This document shows, piece after piece, positions 17,007-26,361 of a stretch of DNA of 64,000 bases (position 1 is its first letter; each line of letters opens with the position of its first letter). The notes beneath the pieces were generated by a model. That model saw only the letters and a list, made by a program, of their open reading frames with translations. It did not search any database and was not told where the DNA came from. This DNA is from UBA3537 sp038138145 (GTDB taxonomy: Bacteria; Bacteroidota; Bacteroidia; Flavobacteriales; Flavobacteriaceae): positions 1-64,000 of the forward strand of contig JAYQDD010000005.1 of assembly GCA_038138145.1 (NCBI GenBank). Direction: 5' to 3'. The position numbers and the translations under genes were made by a program.

Positions 17007-17942
17007 TTAATCCAAAACATCTTGCCCATAATATTGGGCTTCCGGTATTTCTATTTGATATTTTTTTCTTGACTTATTGTTCAAAAATTCCTCCCTTAAC
17101 CATGGATTATGCAGTTTTAATTGCTTGTAATTCAGTCCAAAATCTTTGGCAAATTGTACAAAATCAGCCACTGCAGTATCAATTTCAACTTCGTAAGTTG
17201 GTGCATAGGCATACAAATCGTTGTCTTCAAAGTTGAAACCGTACTTTTTTGGATGGGTCATAATTTCTTTCAAAGCAACAATTCTAAAAATATAACGCCC
17301 TGTTTCCTGACCCAAAAGTAAATCATAATAATTTGAAACAGACTGCCGCTCCAGTTCCGATGCTATACCACTCATACCAGCGTTGTAGGCTGCAGCCGCC
17401 AAGGTCCAAGAACCAAATTTCTCTTTAGCGTTCAAAAGATACTGACAGGCTACATGCGTCGATAATTTTATGTTGTAGCGCTCATCCACATTGCTATTGA
17501 TTTCTAATCCATATTCTTTGCCTGTAGATTTCATAATCTGCCAGAAGCCCTTTGCACCTGCTGGAGAAGTCACATTTTGAAGGCCACTTTCAATCAAGGA
17601 CAAATATTTAAAATCGTCTGGAATTCCGTACGACTTCAAAATCGGCTCGATGATAGGGAAATATTTGTTGGCTCGTTTAAAAAGCAGCAATCCATTAGAC
17701 TGCCAATAGGTGTTTACGAGCAATTCACGATCCATACGTTCTCTTATATCTGGAAGAGTCAATGGAACCGATTCTTCAGAGAAATCAAGATGTTGAGGCA
17801 TCGGTAGTGCATAGACATTATAATCAAAAATTGCATTCAATCGTGGAGAATTATCAAAGGAATTTTTTGAAAAAGCCAAAGACAAAAATCCGGCAACAGC
17901 AATAAATAAAACGTAATAGCGTGGTTGTTTGAAAACATTCAT
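17007..17942 (-). CDS. Membrane-anchored lytic murein transglycosylase (SLT family)
   Basis: 311 residues with an N-terminal signal or anchor (8-24) and an SLT/GH23 domain (about 95-235). The catalytic Glu is Glu118 in SLIESGL; GAKGFWQIMKSTGKEYGL and AAAAYNAG are the other conserved family segments. It cleaves the MurNAc-GlcNAc bond of peptidoglycan in the periplasm with 1,6-anhydro product. A LysM repeat, present in MltD, is absent, and the C-terminal 70 residues are of no known type. Confidence 0.9.
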   Translation of the reverse strand: MNVFKQPRYYVLFIAVAGFLSLAFSKNSFDNSPRLNAIFDYNVYALPMPQHLDFSEESVPLTLPDIRERMDRELLVNTYWQSNGLLLFKRANKYFPIIEPILKSYGIPDDFKYLSLIESGLQNVTSPAGAKGFWQIMKSTGKEYGLEINSNVDERYNIKLSTHVACQYLLNAKEKFGSWTLAAAAYNAGMSGIASELERQSVSNYYDLLLGQETGRYIFRIVALKEIMTHPKKYGFNFEDNDLYAYAPTYEVEIDTAVADFVQFAKDFGLNYKQLKLHNPWLREEFLNNKSRKKYQIEIPEAQYYGQDVLD

Positions 17943-18066
17943 AGGTATGTGATTTATGGAGTTCTAATGTAGAAAAAATGATGAATAAATAAAAATTTAG
18001 ACTTTAAAATGTACATACAATTTATCTAAAAAGTGTTAAAATTAAAATCAACCTAAGTTTTTTTTG

Positions 18067-18074
18067 TATTTTTG
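18067..18074 (+). promoter_or_regulatory. Candidate -7 box that fixes the GNAT start
   Basis: TATTTTTG fits TAnnTTTG. It lies across the only upstream in-frame start, so translation most likely begins at ATG 18109, about 29 nt after the predicted transcript start. Confidence 0.5.
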
Positions 18075-18108
18075 CGAAGTATTTTCCCAGAATTTAAATC
18101 ATTTGATA

Positions 18109-18405
18109 ATGCTTAAAGCTTCAGATCTCATTGACAATTCCTTTTTACGTCAATACGAAATAAAAGTTGGTTCAGAAATGGCAACCATCGAATACGCACA
18201 GCAAGAACGTAAAATCTTCCTCACAAAACTTAATGTCCCTGAAACGATTGATTCTAATGATTTTATCGAGGGTTTTCTTAAAATTGTTCTTGAGGACATT
18301 AGCGAAAAAAACATTAGTGTGGTACCCACGAGCCCACCCATTGCTAAATTTATCAAAAGAAACAGACGCTACAAGAAAATGCTTCCTGTAGGTATTCGTA
18401 TTTAA
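18109..18405 (+). CDS. Small GNAT-like N-acetyltransferase (COG2388 type)
   Basis: 98 residues from ATG 18109. The pattern EMATIEYAQQERKIFLTKLNVPE, then IEGFLKIVLEDISEKN and VVPTSPPIAKFIKRN, fits the short one-domain GNAT family (COG2388) that has the acetyl-CoA fold without the N-terminal strands. Substrate unknown. A longer start is unlikely because it would lie in the -7 box. Its stop shares TTAA with the convergent mtaB stop. Confidence 0.75.
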   Translation: MLKASDLIDNSFLRQYEIKVGSEMATIEYAQQERKIFLTKLNVPETIDSNDFIEGFLKIVLEDISEKNISVVPTSPPIAKFIKRNRRYKKMLPVGIRI

Positions 18406-19736
18406 CGCTCCACAACTGCTGAAACAAACTCGAAACGCACTAAACCATCTTGGTCAATTTCTTTTAGCTCAACTTCATGAATTGTATTGACCAAATTAGG
18501 ATTCCACGGCGCCTTTACTTTAACATAATTTCGTGTAAATCCATGAATATATCCCTCCTTATTTTCACCTTCAAACAACACATTTTGAATTGAACCCAAC
18601 TGAGATTCATAAAAAGCTCTGCGCTTTTTTGCCGAAAGCCCACGCAACATTTTACTGCGTTTGCTGCGCACTGCTTTAGGGACTTTTCCGTCCATAGTTG
18701 CAGCTACAGTGTTTAGACGCTCAGAATAAGAAAAAACATGGAGGTAAGAGATATCCAAATTGCTTAAAAACGTGTAGGTTTCTAAAAACAACTCATCTGT
18801 TTCCCCAGGAAAACCAACAATGACATCAACTCCGATACAGGCGTTTGGCATTGTTGACTTGATACGCGCTACTCGATCAACATAGAGTTCTTTCATATAC
18901 CGACGGCGCATAAGTTTAAGTAAGTGGTTGCTTCCGCTTTGTAGCGGCACATGAAAATGAGGGACAAAATTGTTGCTTTGAGCCACAAAATCTATAGTTT
19001 CATTTTTCAATAAATTGGGTTCTATAGAAGAAATTCGGACACGCTCCAACCCTTCTACTTTATCTAAGGCCTGAACCAATTCAAAAAAGGTGTGTTCGTG
19101 TTTTTTATTACCAAATTCACCTTTTCCGTAATCGCCAATATTAACGCCAGTAAGTACAATTTCTTTGATGCCTTTTTGAGTAATTTCATGGGCATTTTTT
19201 AAAACATTAGAAAGTGTATCACTTCGAGAAATGCCTCGTGCTAATGGAATAGTACAATAGGTGCATTTGTAGTCACAACCGTCCTGAACTTTTAAAAATG
19301 CACGTGTACGATCTCCGAAAGAATAACTACCTACATAAAAATCGGCTTCTTCAATTGCACAGGAATGAACCGCACCAACTTCTTTTTTGGTCAAATCGTT
19401 AAGATAATCTGTAATCTTAAATTTTTCGGTAGCACCAAGCACCAAATCAACCCCATGCACGTCAGCCAGTGCTTTGGGTTGAAGTTGAGCATAACACCCA
19501 ATAGCGATGATAAAGGCCTCCGAATTTGCTTTTTGAGCTTGCTTGACAATCGTTTTAAAACGCTTGTCGGCATTTTCTGTAACAGAACACGTATTGATGA
19601 CATAAACGTCTGCTGATTCTGAAAAATCTACGCGCTCAAAATTTTCATGTTCAAAATCTCGAGCTATCGTAGAGGTTTCCGAAAAATTCAACTTACACCC
19701 AAGAGTATAAAATGCGACTTTTTTTTTGACGTTCAT
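18402..19736 (-). CDS. mtaB: tRNA t6A37 methylthiotransferase MtaB
   Basis: 444 residues in the radical-SAM methylthiotransferase family. The N-terminal UPF0004 domain has the three cluster-binding Cys (14, 50 and 81); the radical-SAM domain has the Cx3Cx2C triad at 154, 158 and 161 (CDYKCTYC); a TRAM-like region closes the protein. The LGCKLNFSET opening is typical of MtaB rather than MiaB or RimO. It adds a methylthio group to t6A at position 37 of tRNAs reading ANN codons. Confidence 0.92.
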   Translation of the reverse strand: MNVKKKVAFYTLGCKLNFSETSTIARDFEHENFERVDFSESADVYVINTCSVTENADKRFKTIVKQAQKANSEAFIIAIGCYAQLQPKALADVHGVDLVLGATEKFKITDYLNDLTKKEVGAVHSCAIEEADFYVGSYSFGDRTRAFLKVQDGCDYKCTYCTIPLARGISRSDTLSNVLKNAHEITQKGIKEIVLTGVNIGDYGKGEFGNKKHEHTFFELVQALDKVEGLERVRISSIEPNLLKNETIDFVAQSNNFVPHFHVPLQSGSNHLLKLMRRRYMKELYVDRVARIKSTMPNACIGVDVIVGFPGETDELFLETYTFLSNLDISYLHVFSYSERLNTVAATMDGKVPKAVRSKRSKMLRGLSAKKRRAFYESQLGSIQNVLFEGENKEGYIHGFTRNYVKVKAPWNPNLVNTIHEVELKEIDQDGLVRFEFVSAVVER

Positions 19737-19758
19737 TCTTGTACTTTTACAAAGTGAA

Positions 19759-19766
19759 CAAATTTA
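19759..19766 (-). promoter_or_regulatory. Candidate mtaB -7 box
   Basis: TAAATTTG on the minus strand fits TAnnTTTG, with a predicted leader of about 17 nt to the mtaB ATG at 19736. Confidence 0.45.
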
Positions 19767-19781
19767 CAACTAACAAGCTGA

Positions 19782-21404
19782 ATGACAAAGTACACTTCTA
19801 ATTTCTTTACGTACAACGGATGGATCATCGTCTTCTTAATGATGGCTGTTTTTGGATGCAATTCTTCCAAAAAGCCCAATAGAGATCAAGACGTGTTTCG
19901 ATATAATGAACATAAAAACATCAGCGGATTAGATCCTGCTTTTGCCAAAGACAACGCTGATATTTGGGCAGTACATCAGCTTTTTAATGGGTTGGTTCAA
20001 ATGGACAACAACATGAACATTTTGCCCTGTATTGCATCCTCTTGGGTAATCTCTGAGGATGGAACACTGTACACATTTCAACTTCGAAAAGATGTCTTAT
20101 TTCATCCCCATAAGCAATTTGGAGCGGGCAAAACAAGGGCGGTAACAGCCGAGGATTTTGTATATAGTTTTCAGCGATTGAGCGATCCAAAAGTGGCCTC
20201 ACCAGGGAGTTGGGTTTTGAGTGCAGTTCAAGATTATAAAGCCCTAAACAAAAGCACTTTTCAAATTGAACTCAAATACCCCTTTCCTGCATTTTTGGGG
20301 ATGTTGAGCATGAAATATTTTAGTGTAGTCCCTAAAGAAATTGTAGATTTTTATGGCACATCTTTTAGAGCTAATCCAATAGGCACTGGTCCTTTTAAAT
20401 TTAAGCGTTGGTCAGAAAACAACAAATTGGTGTTTCGAAGAAATCCACAGTATTTTGAAGTTGATAAAAACGGAAACAAACTTCCGTATCTCGAAGCTAT
20501 TGCGATTACTTTTTTGCCGGATAAACAAAGTGAATACTTGCAATTTGTTCAAGGAAATTTAGATTTTGTATCGGGCTTAGATGCATCGTACAAAGACGAT
20601 ATTTTAACTCCAAAAGGGGAGCTTAACCCAAAATATTCGAGTCGAGTTCAAATGTTGCGCAGTCCGTATTTAAACACAGAATATTTGGGCTTTTTTATGG
20701 CCTCGGAAACCTCTGAAATCGAAAGTAAACGCATCCGACAAGCCATAAATTATGGATTTGACCGCGAAAAAATGATGCTTTACCTCAGAAATGGTATTGG
20801 AATTCCTGCTCATGGCGGATTTATTCCAAAAGGACTGCCTGGACATGATGCTGCTGTGGGGTATACCTTTCAACCTGAAAAAGCAAAAGCACTCATTGAA
20901 GACTACAAAGCCCTTTCCAACAACCCTGAACCAACAATTACCATCACGACCAATGAAAATTATCTGAATTTCTGTGAATTTATCCAACGTGCACTTTTAG
21001 ACGTTGGTCTAAATGTAAGGATTGAAGTCGTCCCAGCCTCCACCCTAAAAACCGCAAAAGCCAATGGGAAATTAGATGTTTTTCGGGCCAGTTGGGTCGC
21101 CGATTACCCGGATGCAGAAAATTATTTATCGCTGTTTTATAGCGAAAATTTCACACCGAACGGCCCTAATTACACCCATTTTAAAAATGATACTTTTGAC
21201 CAACTTTATAGGCGTTCACTTTCTGAATCAGATACAAAAACACGCCTTGAACTATACAAAAAAATGGATCAAATTGTGACCGAGGAAGCGCCTGTTGTGG
21301 TTTTATTTTATGATGAAGTTTTACGCTTTATACAAAAAAATATAGAAGGGCTGGGCATCAATCCTACTAACCTGTTGGAACTTAAAAATGTTCGAAAAAA
21401 TTAG
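19782..21404 (+). CDS. ABC-transporter substrate-binding lipoprotein, oligopeptide (SBP_bac_5) type
   Basis: 540 residues: lipoprotein signal with Cys 26 (VFGC), then a family-5 extracellular binding domain. Typical markers are LDPAFAKDNADIWAVHQLFNGL, DVLFHPHKQFGAG, AEDFVYSFQRLSDP, NPIGTGPFKFKRW and near the end YPDAENYLSLFYSENF. It should capture peptides or similar solutes on the periplasmic face. No permease or ATPase gene is adjacent, so it is either an orphan or works with subunits encoded elsewhere. Convergent with the GlmU-family gene, sharing TTAG. Confidence 0.9.
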   Translation: MTKYTSNFFTYNGWIIVFLMMAVFGCNSSKKPNRDQDVFRYNEHKNISGLDPAFAKDNADIWAVHQLFNGLVQMDNNMNILPCIASSWVISEDGTLYTFQLRKDVLFHPHKQFGAGKTRAVTAEDFVYSFQRLSDPKVASPGSWVLSAVQDYKALNKSTFQIELKYPFPAFLGMLSMKYFSVVPKEIVDFYGTSFRANPIGTGPFKFKRWSENNKLVFRRNPQYFEVDKNGNKLPYLEAIAITFLPDKQSEYLQFVQGNLDFVSGLDASYKDDILTPKGELNPKYSSRVQMLRSPYLNTEYLGFFMASETSEIESKRIRQAINYGFDREKMMLYLRNGIGIPAHGGFIPKGLPGHDAAVGYTFQPEKAKALIEDYKALSNNPEPTITITTNENYLNFCEFIQRALLDVGLNVRIEVVPASTLKTAKANGKLDVFRASWVADYPDAENYLSLFYSENFTPNGPNYTHFKNDTFDQLYRRSLSESDTKTRLELYKKMDQIVTEEAPVVVLFYDEVLRFIQKNIEGLGINPTNLLELKNVRKN

Positions 21405-22576
21405 GTGCTTCTAAACGTTTTGGTTTGCTCAAAAACTTCGGTGAGAATTGCAGCATCATGATCCGTAAATGCCTCGCCCCGTCTTTGCATCACGACTTGA
21501 GCAACTTCAAACGCTTTTGAGGTCAAATACGTACTCAACCCACTGTAGCCACCCCAACTAAAACTGGGGATAAAATTTCTTGGGAATCCACTGCCAAAAA
21601 CATTGGCACTAACCCCCACTACAGTGCCTGTATTGAACATGGTATTGATCCCACATTTGCTATGATCACCCATCATAAGCCCACAAAACTGAAGTCCTGT
21701 TTTGGCAAAATTTTCAGTGTCGTAATTCCACAAACGCACCTCGGCATAATTATTTTTCAGGTTAGACGTATTGGTATCAGCGCCCAAATTACACCATTCC
21801 CCTATAACTGAATTACCCAAAAACCCATCATGCGCCTTGTTTGAATACCCAAACAACACAGAATTGTTGATCTCGCCCCCTACTTTAGAATATGGGCCAA
21901 TGGTGGTTGGACCATAAATTTTTGCACCCATTTTAAGCACAGAATTTGCGCAAAGTGCAAACGGACCACGCACCATACTCCCCTCCATAATTTCTGCATT
22001 TTTTCCAATATAAATAGGGCCATTTGTAGCATTAAGCACACAAAGAGGCAATGTTGCACCTTCTTCAATAAAAATTTGAGTTGCATTAAACGCCACCACT
22101 TGTTCTGGAATGGGTTGAGACGTTCTGTTTTTGGTAATCAGTTGAAAATCAGATTCTATGGCCGCACCGTTCAATTGAAAAATAGACCAAGTGTTTTTGA
22201 TGGCGAGAACAGATTCTGGACAATTGAGGGCTTCAAAAGTACTAAAATCGATATCCTCTTGGGCTTCTTTTGCTCTGAAGGCCACTACTGTATCCCCATC
22301 ATAAATGACTTGTTTTGGATTAAGATTTTGAATCATTTCTACCAACGCATCATTTGGCGTATAAGACGCATTGATGAGGGTATTTTCCTCCAGTTCTACC
22401 ATTGGAAATTTAGAAACCAAATAATCCTCTGTTATGCTTGTGGTGGTGCTCCCTAAAAAGGCTTCCCACTTTTCGCGAATGGTCAAGATACCCACACGAA
22501 TATCCGCAACAGGTCTTGTATAAGTAAACGGCAACAAGGCGTTTCTAAAAGGGCCATCAAAGAGGATATAATTCAT
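21401..22576 (-). CDS. GlmU-family sugar nucleotidyltransferase-like protein
   Basis: 391 residues. The N-terminal half (about 1-180) matches the NTP_transf_4 family, starting MNYILFDGPFRNALLPFTYT, but lacks the Lx2GxGTRM nucleotide loop of true GlmU. The C-terminal half is a left-handed beta-helix of hexapeptide repeats (about 185-340; for example IYIGKNAEIMEGSMVRGP and GAKIYGPTTIGPYSKVGG). Flavobacteria carry this protein besides a real GlmU; it probably binds or acylates a sugar nucleotide, activity unknown. The gene follows rpmE2 after a terminator. Confidence 0.85.
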   Translation of the reverse strand: MNYILFDGPFRNALLPFTYTRPVADIRVGILTIREKWEAFLGSTTTSITEDYLVSKFPMVELEENTLINASYTPNDALVEMIQNLNPKQVIYDGDTVVAFRAKEAQEDIDFSTFEALNCPESVLAIKNTWSIFQLNGAAIESDFQLITKNRTSQPIPEQVVAFNATQIFIEEGATLPLCVLNATNGPIYIGKNAEIMEGSMVRGPFALCANSVLKMGAKIYGPTTIGPYSKVGGEINNSVLFGYSNKAHDGFLGNSVIGEWCNLGADTNTSNLKNNYAEVRLWNYDTENFAKTGLQFCGLMMGDHSKCGINTMFNTGTVVGVSANVFGSGFPRNFIPSFSWGGYSGLSTYLTSKAFEVAQVVMQRRGEAFTDHDAAILTEVFEQTKTFRST

Positions 22577-22598
22577 TCTAATGTTTTTGTAAAAGTAA

Positions 22599-22628
22599 TA
22601 AAAAAGCCCTTCAAAAGAATTGAAGGGC
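22599..22628 (-). terminator. Intrinsic terminator after rpmE2
   Basis: GCCCTTCAA and TTGAAGGGC form a 9-bp stem with a 5-nt loop, and the minus strand continues with six T. It ends the rpmE2 transcript before the GlmU-family gene. Confidence 0.88.
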
Positions 22629-22655
22629 GTATTTTATATAATTTGGTGGGCTAAA

Positions 22656-22907
22656 TTATTTTTTAAACTTAGCGTATTTCGTTTTAAATTTATCGATACG
22701 ACCAGCAGTATCCACAAGTTTAGATTTCCCAGTGTAGTATGGATGAGAGGTTCTAGAAATTTCCATCTTTACTAAGGGATATTCTACACCGTCAACATCG
22801 ATGGTTTCGTTGGTATCGGCTGTAGATTTAGTTAAAAAAACATCGTCGTTGGACATGTCTTTAAAGGCCACTAATCTATAATTTTCTGGATGTATGTCTT
22901 TTTTCAT
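22656..22907 (-). CDS. rpmE2: 50S ribosomal protein L31, type B (zinc-independent)
   Basis: 83 residues starting MKKDIHPENYRLVAFKDMSN and containing SRTSHPYYTGKSKLVDTAGRIDKF, the type-B L31 signature. The Cys pairs of zinc-binding L31 (CxxC) are absent, as expected for RpmE2. Part of the large ribosomal subunit. It has a consensus promoter and its own terminator. Leader of about 28 nt. Confidence 0.96.
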   Translation of the reverse strand: MKKDIHPENYRLVAFKDMSNDDVFLTKSTADTNETIDVDGVEYPLVKMEISRTSHPYYTGKSKLVDTAGRIDKFKTKYAKFKK

Positions 22908-22940
22908 CGCGTTTTGCTTTTATTCGAATTTTTCGAGTGG

Positions 22941-22970
22941 CAAATTTAAGTATTTTTTATAAATCTACAA
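22941..22970 (-). promoter_or_regulatory. Consensus Bacteroidota promoter of rpmE2
   Basis: On the minus strand TTG (22970-22968), 19 nt, then TAAATTTG (22948-22941) fits TTG-N19-TAnnTTTG, the same spacing as the rpmH promoter. Confidence 0.8.
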
Positions 22971-23005
22971 TGGTTTGTGCTATTTTTTATTTTAACCACA
23001 ATAGT

Positions 23006-23030
23006 GTAACAAATTATCATATATTGTGTC
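23006..23030 (+). promoter_or_regulatory. ECF-type promoter before the DUF4199 gene
   Basis: GTAAC (23006-23010), 16 nt, TGTC (23027-23030), then TAA. The -35 context TGTAACAAAT is nearly the same as at the first ECF operon (minus strand, 5502-5493), and the spacing equals that of both ECF sigma promoters. The ATG follows 29 nt after TGTC. The -10 has T for C, so this is a weaker candidate. Confidence 0.5.
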
Positions 23031-23059
23031 TAATAAACAAATCTTAAAAATTATATCTT

Positions 23060-23590
23060 ATGGAACCAACCAACAAATCAAATTCTATCAATCTTGGGCT
23101 TTATCTTGGCGGGATTTTATCCCTAATCGTAGTGCTTATTTATGCTGTTAGTTTAGACCTTTTTATCGAGTGGTGGCTCGGTATTGTCCTTTTTGTACTT
23201 GTCGTCGCTTATGGTGTTGTTGCGGCCAAACGTGCCAAAAACAACAATGGAGGATTTATTTCTTTTAAACAGGCCTTTATTCATTATTTTATTGCTATTG
23301 CAGTAGGTACGCTTATCGGTACTGTTGTGAGTATTGCTATTTTTGCTTTTATCGATCCAGACGCCGCTACGTACCTTAACGAACAAATTTTGATGGTCAC
23401 CAAAACCACCATGGAACGTTTTGGGATGCCACAAGAAGCCATGACAGCGGCACTTGAGGAAGCCAGCAAAAAAGATAATTTTTCGGTAGGCATGCAACTG
23501 CAATCCTATGTATTTAGACTAGCTGGATATGCTATTGTGGGACTTATTGTTGCACTAATCGTTAAAAAAACAGATACAAGCGAAGCTTAA
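23060..23590 (+). CDS. DUF4199 domain membrane protein
   Basis: 176 residues with four membrane helices (about 10-30, 36-54, 70-100 and 148-168) and a charged periplasmic or cytoplasmic loop at 105-145 containing EQILMVTKTTMERFGMP. The SFKQAFIHYFIAIAVGTLI segment is characteristic of DUF4199 of Bacteroidota. Function unknown; it is usually followed by a GT2 gene, as here (33-nt gap). The ECF-type promoter in front suggests envelope-stress control. Confidence 0.8.
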   Translation: MEPTNKSNSINLGLYLGGILSLIVVLIYAVSLDLFIEWWLGIVLFVLVVAYGVVAAKRAKNNNGGFISFKQAFIHYFIAIAVGTLIGTVVSIAIFAFIDPDAATYLNEQILMVTKTTMERFGMPQEAMTAALEEASKKDNFSVGMQLQSYVFRLAGYAIVGLIVALIVKKTDTSEA

Positions 23591-23623
23591 TTTCGCTATT
23601 TTTGGGGTTCGTAAGTCGATTGT

Positions 23624-24580
23624 ATGGATATTTCTGTCGTTATACCCCTTTTGGATGAGCAAGACTCATTGGTAGAACTCCACGATTGGATTGCACAAGT
23701 GATGCAGTCCAACAAGTTGACTTACGAACTTATTTTTATAGATGATGGGAGTCGAGATGATTCATGGGTCATCATCGAAAATTTAAGCCAAAAAAATCCT
23801 TCAGTCTTTGGACTTCGTTTTGCCAAAAACTTTGGTAAATCACAAGCTCTTCATGCGGGGTTTGAACGCGCCAAGGGCGAGGTCGTCATCACCATGGATG
23901 CCGATTTGCAAGATTGTCCAGATGAAATTCCTGAACTTTTTCATCTAATAAAAAACAACAACCACGATATTGTTTCAGGTTGGAAAAAAAAGCGTTACGA
24001 CGCATTGATTACAAAAAATTTACCTTCAAAATTATTTAATTGGGCTGCACGACGCATCTCGGGACTTTCACTTCATGACTTCAATTGTGGTCTAAAAGCA
24101 TACAAAAAGGAAGTCATCAAAAGCATTGAAGTGTATGGCGAAATGCACCGCTATATCCCCGTTTTGGCGGTCAACGCAGGTTTTAGCAACATCGTAGAAA
24201 AAGTGGTCGTACATCAAGCTAGAAAATACGGAAAAACAAAATTTGGTATGGAACGATTTATCAATGGATTTTTAGATTTAATTACTATTTGGTTTGTGTC
24301 GAGATTTGCCAAACGTCCGATGCACTTTTTTGGGCTTTTAGGCGTTTTAATGTTCGTGATTGGGTTTGGGTTTGCCTTCTATTTGGGGCTGGATAAATTG
24401 TACTTTAATCCATCGGGGCGGCTCATTGCAGAACGTCCAGAATTTTTTATCGCATTGACCACCATGGTGATTGGAACACAGTTTTTTGTAGCTGGATTTT
24501 TGGGCGAAATCATTTTACAGTCCAAAAGCAACAAAGAGCGCTACCACATTATTGAGGAAACTAAGCCACACAAAAATTAA
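23624..24580 (+). CDS. GT2 glycosyltransferase, polyprenyl-phosphate sugar synthase type (DPM1/GtrB)
   Basis: 318 residues: GT-A catalytic domain (1-220) with the DDGSRDDSW motif (about 41-49), metal-binding DADLQD (about 93-98) and a QARKYGKTKFG acceptor-site segment, then two C-terminal membrane helices (about 230-252 and 282-306). That layout is the GtrB/ArnC class, which transfers a sugar from a nucleotide sugar to undecaprenyl phosphate for use outside the inner membrane. The donor is unknown. It follows DUF4199, which is a frequent partner. Confidence 0.9.
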   Translation: MDISVVIPLLDEQDSLVELHDWIAQVMQSNKLTYELIFIDDGSRDDSWVIIENLSQKNPSVFGLRFAKNFGKSQALHAGFERAKGEVVITMDADLQDCPDEIPELFHLIKNNNHDIVSGWKKKRYDALITKNLPSKLFNWAARRISGLSLHDFNCGLKAYKKEVIKSIEVYGEMHRYIPVLAVNAGFSNIVEKVVVHQARKYGKTKFGMERFINGFLDLITIWFVSRFAKRPMHFFGLLGVLMFVIGFGFAFYLGLDKLYFNPSGRLIAERPEFFIALTTMVIGTQFFVAGFLGEIILQSKSNKERYHIIEETKPHKN

Positions 24581-24600
24581 ATTAAAAGAGCGCAAATAGT

Positions 24601-24608
24601 TACATTTG
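24601..24608 (+). promoter_or_regulatory. Candidate -7 box that fixes the phosphomutase start
   Basis: TACATTTG fits TAnnTTTG and covers the TTG codon at 24606 that could extend the reading frame, so the start is ATG 24630 with a leader of about 16 nt. Confidence 0.5.
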
Positions 24609-24629
24609 CAATACATTTTTAATAAAAAC

Positions 24630-26360
24630 ATGATTACACTTAACGCTCAGTTAACTGAAACTATAGACCTCTGGTCATCAGAATTATTTGACGAAAATAC
24701 CCGATCAGAAATAGAGGGTTTAAAAAATAACCCCGAAGAACTCGAAGATCGATTTTATAAAAACTTAGATTTTGGCACGGGCGGTATGCGTGGTGTCATG
24801 GGTGTAGGTACCAACCGAATCAATAAATACACTTTAGGAAGAAATACCCAAGGGCTTTCCAACTACCTCAAACAATCTTACCCCAACCAAGCGCTAAAAG
24901 TCGCGGTGGCCTACGATTGCAGACACAACAGTAAAACCTTTGCCAAAATTGTTGCTGATGTATTTTCAGCCAATGGCATCGCAGTGTTTTTGTTTGAAGA
25001 TTTGCGTGCAACACCCGAACTTTCTTTTGCCGTAAAACACCTCAACTGTCAGTGTGGCATTGTACTCACGGCCTCGCACAATCCCCCAGAATACAACGGT
25101 TACAAAGTGTATTGGGAAGATGGTGGACAACTCGTACCGCCGCATGACAAGGCCATTATTTCAATCATCAATGATTTGGAGTATACCGAAATTAATTTTT
25201 CGGCACAAGATGAGCTTATTCACGTTATTGGAAAAGAGATTGATGATGTATTCATCAACGCTTCTGTACAAAATGGCGTATTGCTCGAAAATAAAGACAA
25301 GCATAGAAAAAACTTAAGTATAGTATTTACTTCCCTACACGGAACTTCCATAACAGCAGTTCCAGAAACCTTGAAACGTGCTGGATATACCAATGTGCAT
25401 ATTGTCGAAGAACAAGCCACACCAGATGGCGATTTTCCGACGGTAAAGTCACCAAACCCTGAAGAACCTGAAGCTTTAGAAATGGCTTTAGCATTGGCCG
25501 AAAAGGTCAACGCAGACATCGTTATTGGTACTGATCCAGACTGTGATCGTCTTGGTATTGCAGTACGCAATACAGATGGAAAGTTAACGCTACTCAATGG
25601 TAATCAAACCATGGTCATTATGACCAAATTTTTGTTAGAACAATGGAAAACACAAGGGGAAATTAATGGGAATCAATTTGTAGGTTCAACAATCGTTTCT
25701 ACACCTATGTTGCCGAAACTGACACAACATTACGGAGTAGAATGTAAAATTGGACTCACCGGATTCAAATGGATTGCCAAAATGATTGAAGAATATCCAA
25801 CAATGGACTTTATTGGGGGTGGCGAAGAAAGTTTTGGATTTATGGTTGGTGATTTTGTTCGTGACAAAGATGCCGTGACCTCTACCCTTTTGGCTTGTGA
25901 AATTGCTGCTCTGACCAAAGCCCAAGGCAGTTCATTTTTTCAAGAACTAATAGCCCTGTATAGCACACACGGATTTTACAAAGAACGTCTCATATCCATC
26001 ACTAAAAAAGGTAAAAAAGGCGCTGAAGAAATCCAACAACTGATGGAACAAGCACGTCAGCATCCGCAAACGTCCATTAATAATTCAAAAGTTGTACAAA
26101 TAGATGATTATCAGTCGTCTAAATCAAAAAACATACTAGAAAATACGACCTCTTCCATTTCAATACCAAAAGCAAACGTCCTTATTTTTACCACTGAAGA
26201 TGGTAGTAAAATCGCATTAAGACCCAGTGGAACAGAACCCAAAATAAAATACTATATTAGTGTCAATGAACCCTTAGAAAATCTCAGTAATTTCAATTCG
26301 GTTCATCAAAATTTGGAAGATAAAATAGACCGCATCATAGCATCAATGCAGCTCATTTAA
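24630..26360 (+). CDS. Phospho-sugar mutase (phosphoglucomutase/phosphomannomutase)
   Basis: 576 residues from ATG 24630 in the alpha-D-phosphohexomutase superfamily. The catalytic phosphoserine is Ser149 in TASHNP; the Mg loop is GTDPDCDR, the sugar-binding loop GGEESFGF and the phosphate-binding C-terminal loop RPSGTEPK. The long form (about 570 residues) with FGTGGMRG near residue 50 is the PgcA-like group that interconverts glucose-1-P and glucose-6-P or mannose phosphates. It precedes the ABC transporter gene by 1 nt, so the two are cotranscribed. Confidence 0.93.
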   Translation: MITLNAQLTETIDLWSSELFDENTRSEIEGLKNNPEELEDRFYKNLDFGTGGMRGVMGVGTNRINKYTLGRNTQGLSNYLKQSYPNQALKVAVAYDCRHNSKTFAKIVADVFSANGIAVFLFEDLRATPELSFAVKHLNCQCGIVLTASHNPPEYNGYKVYWEDGGQLVPPHDKAIISIINDLEYTEINFSAQDELIHVIGKEIDDVFINASVQNGVLLENKDKHRKNLSIVFTSLHGTSITAVPETLKRAGYTNVHIVEEQATPDGDFPTVKSPNPEEPEALEMALALAEKVNADIVIGTDPDCDRLGIAVRNTDGKLTLLNGNQTMVIMTKFLLEQWKTQGEINGNQFVGSTIVSTPMLPKLTQHYGVECKIGLTGFKWIAKMIEEYPTMDFIGGGEESFGFMVGDFVRDKDAVTSTLLACEIAALTKAQGSSFFQELIALYSTHGFYKERLISITKKGKKGAEEIQQLMEQARQHPQTSINNSKVVQIDDYQSSKSKNILENTTSSISIPKANVLIFTTEDGSKIALRPSGTEPKIKYYISVNEPLENLSNFNSVHQNLEDKIDRIIASMQLI

Positions 26361-26361
26361 G

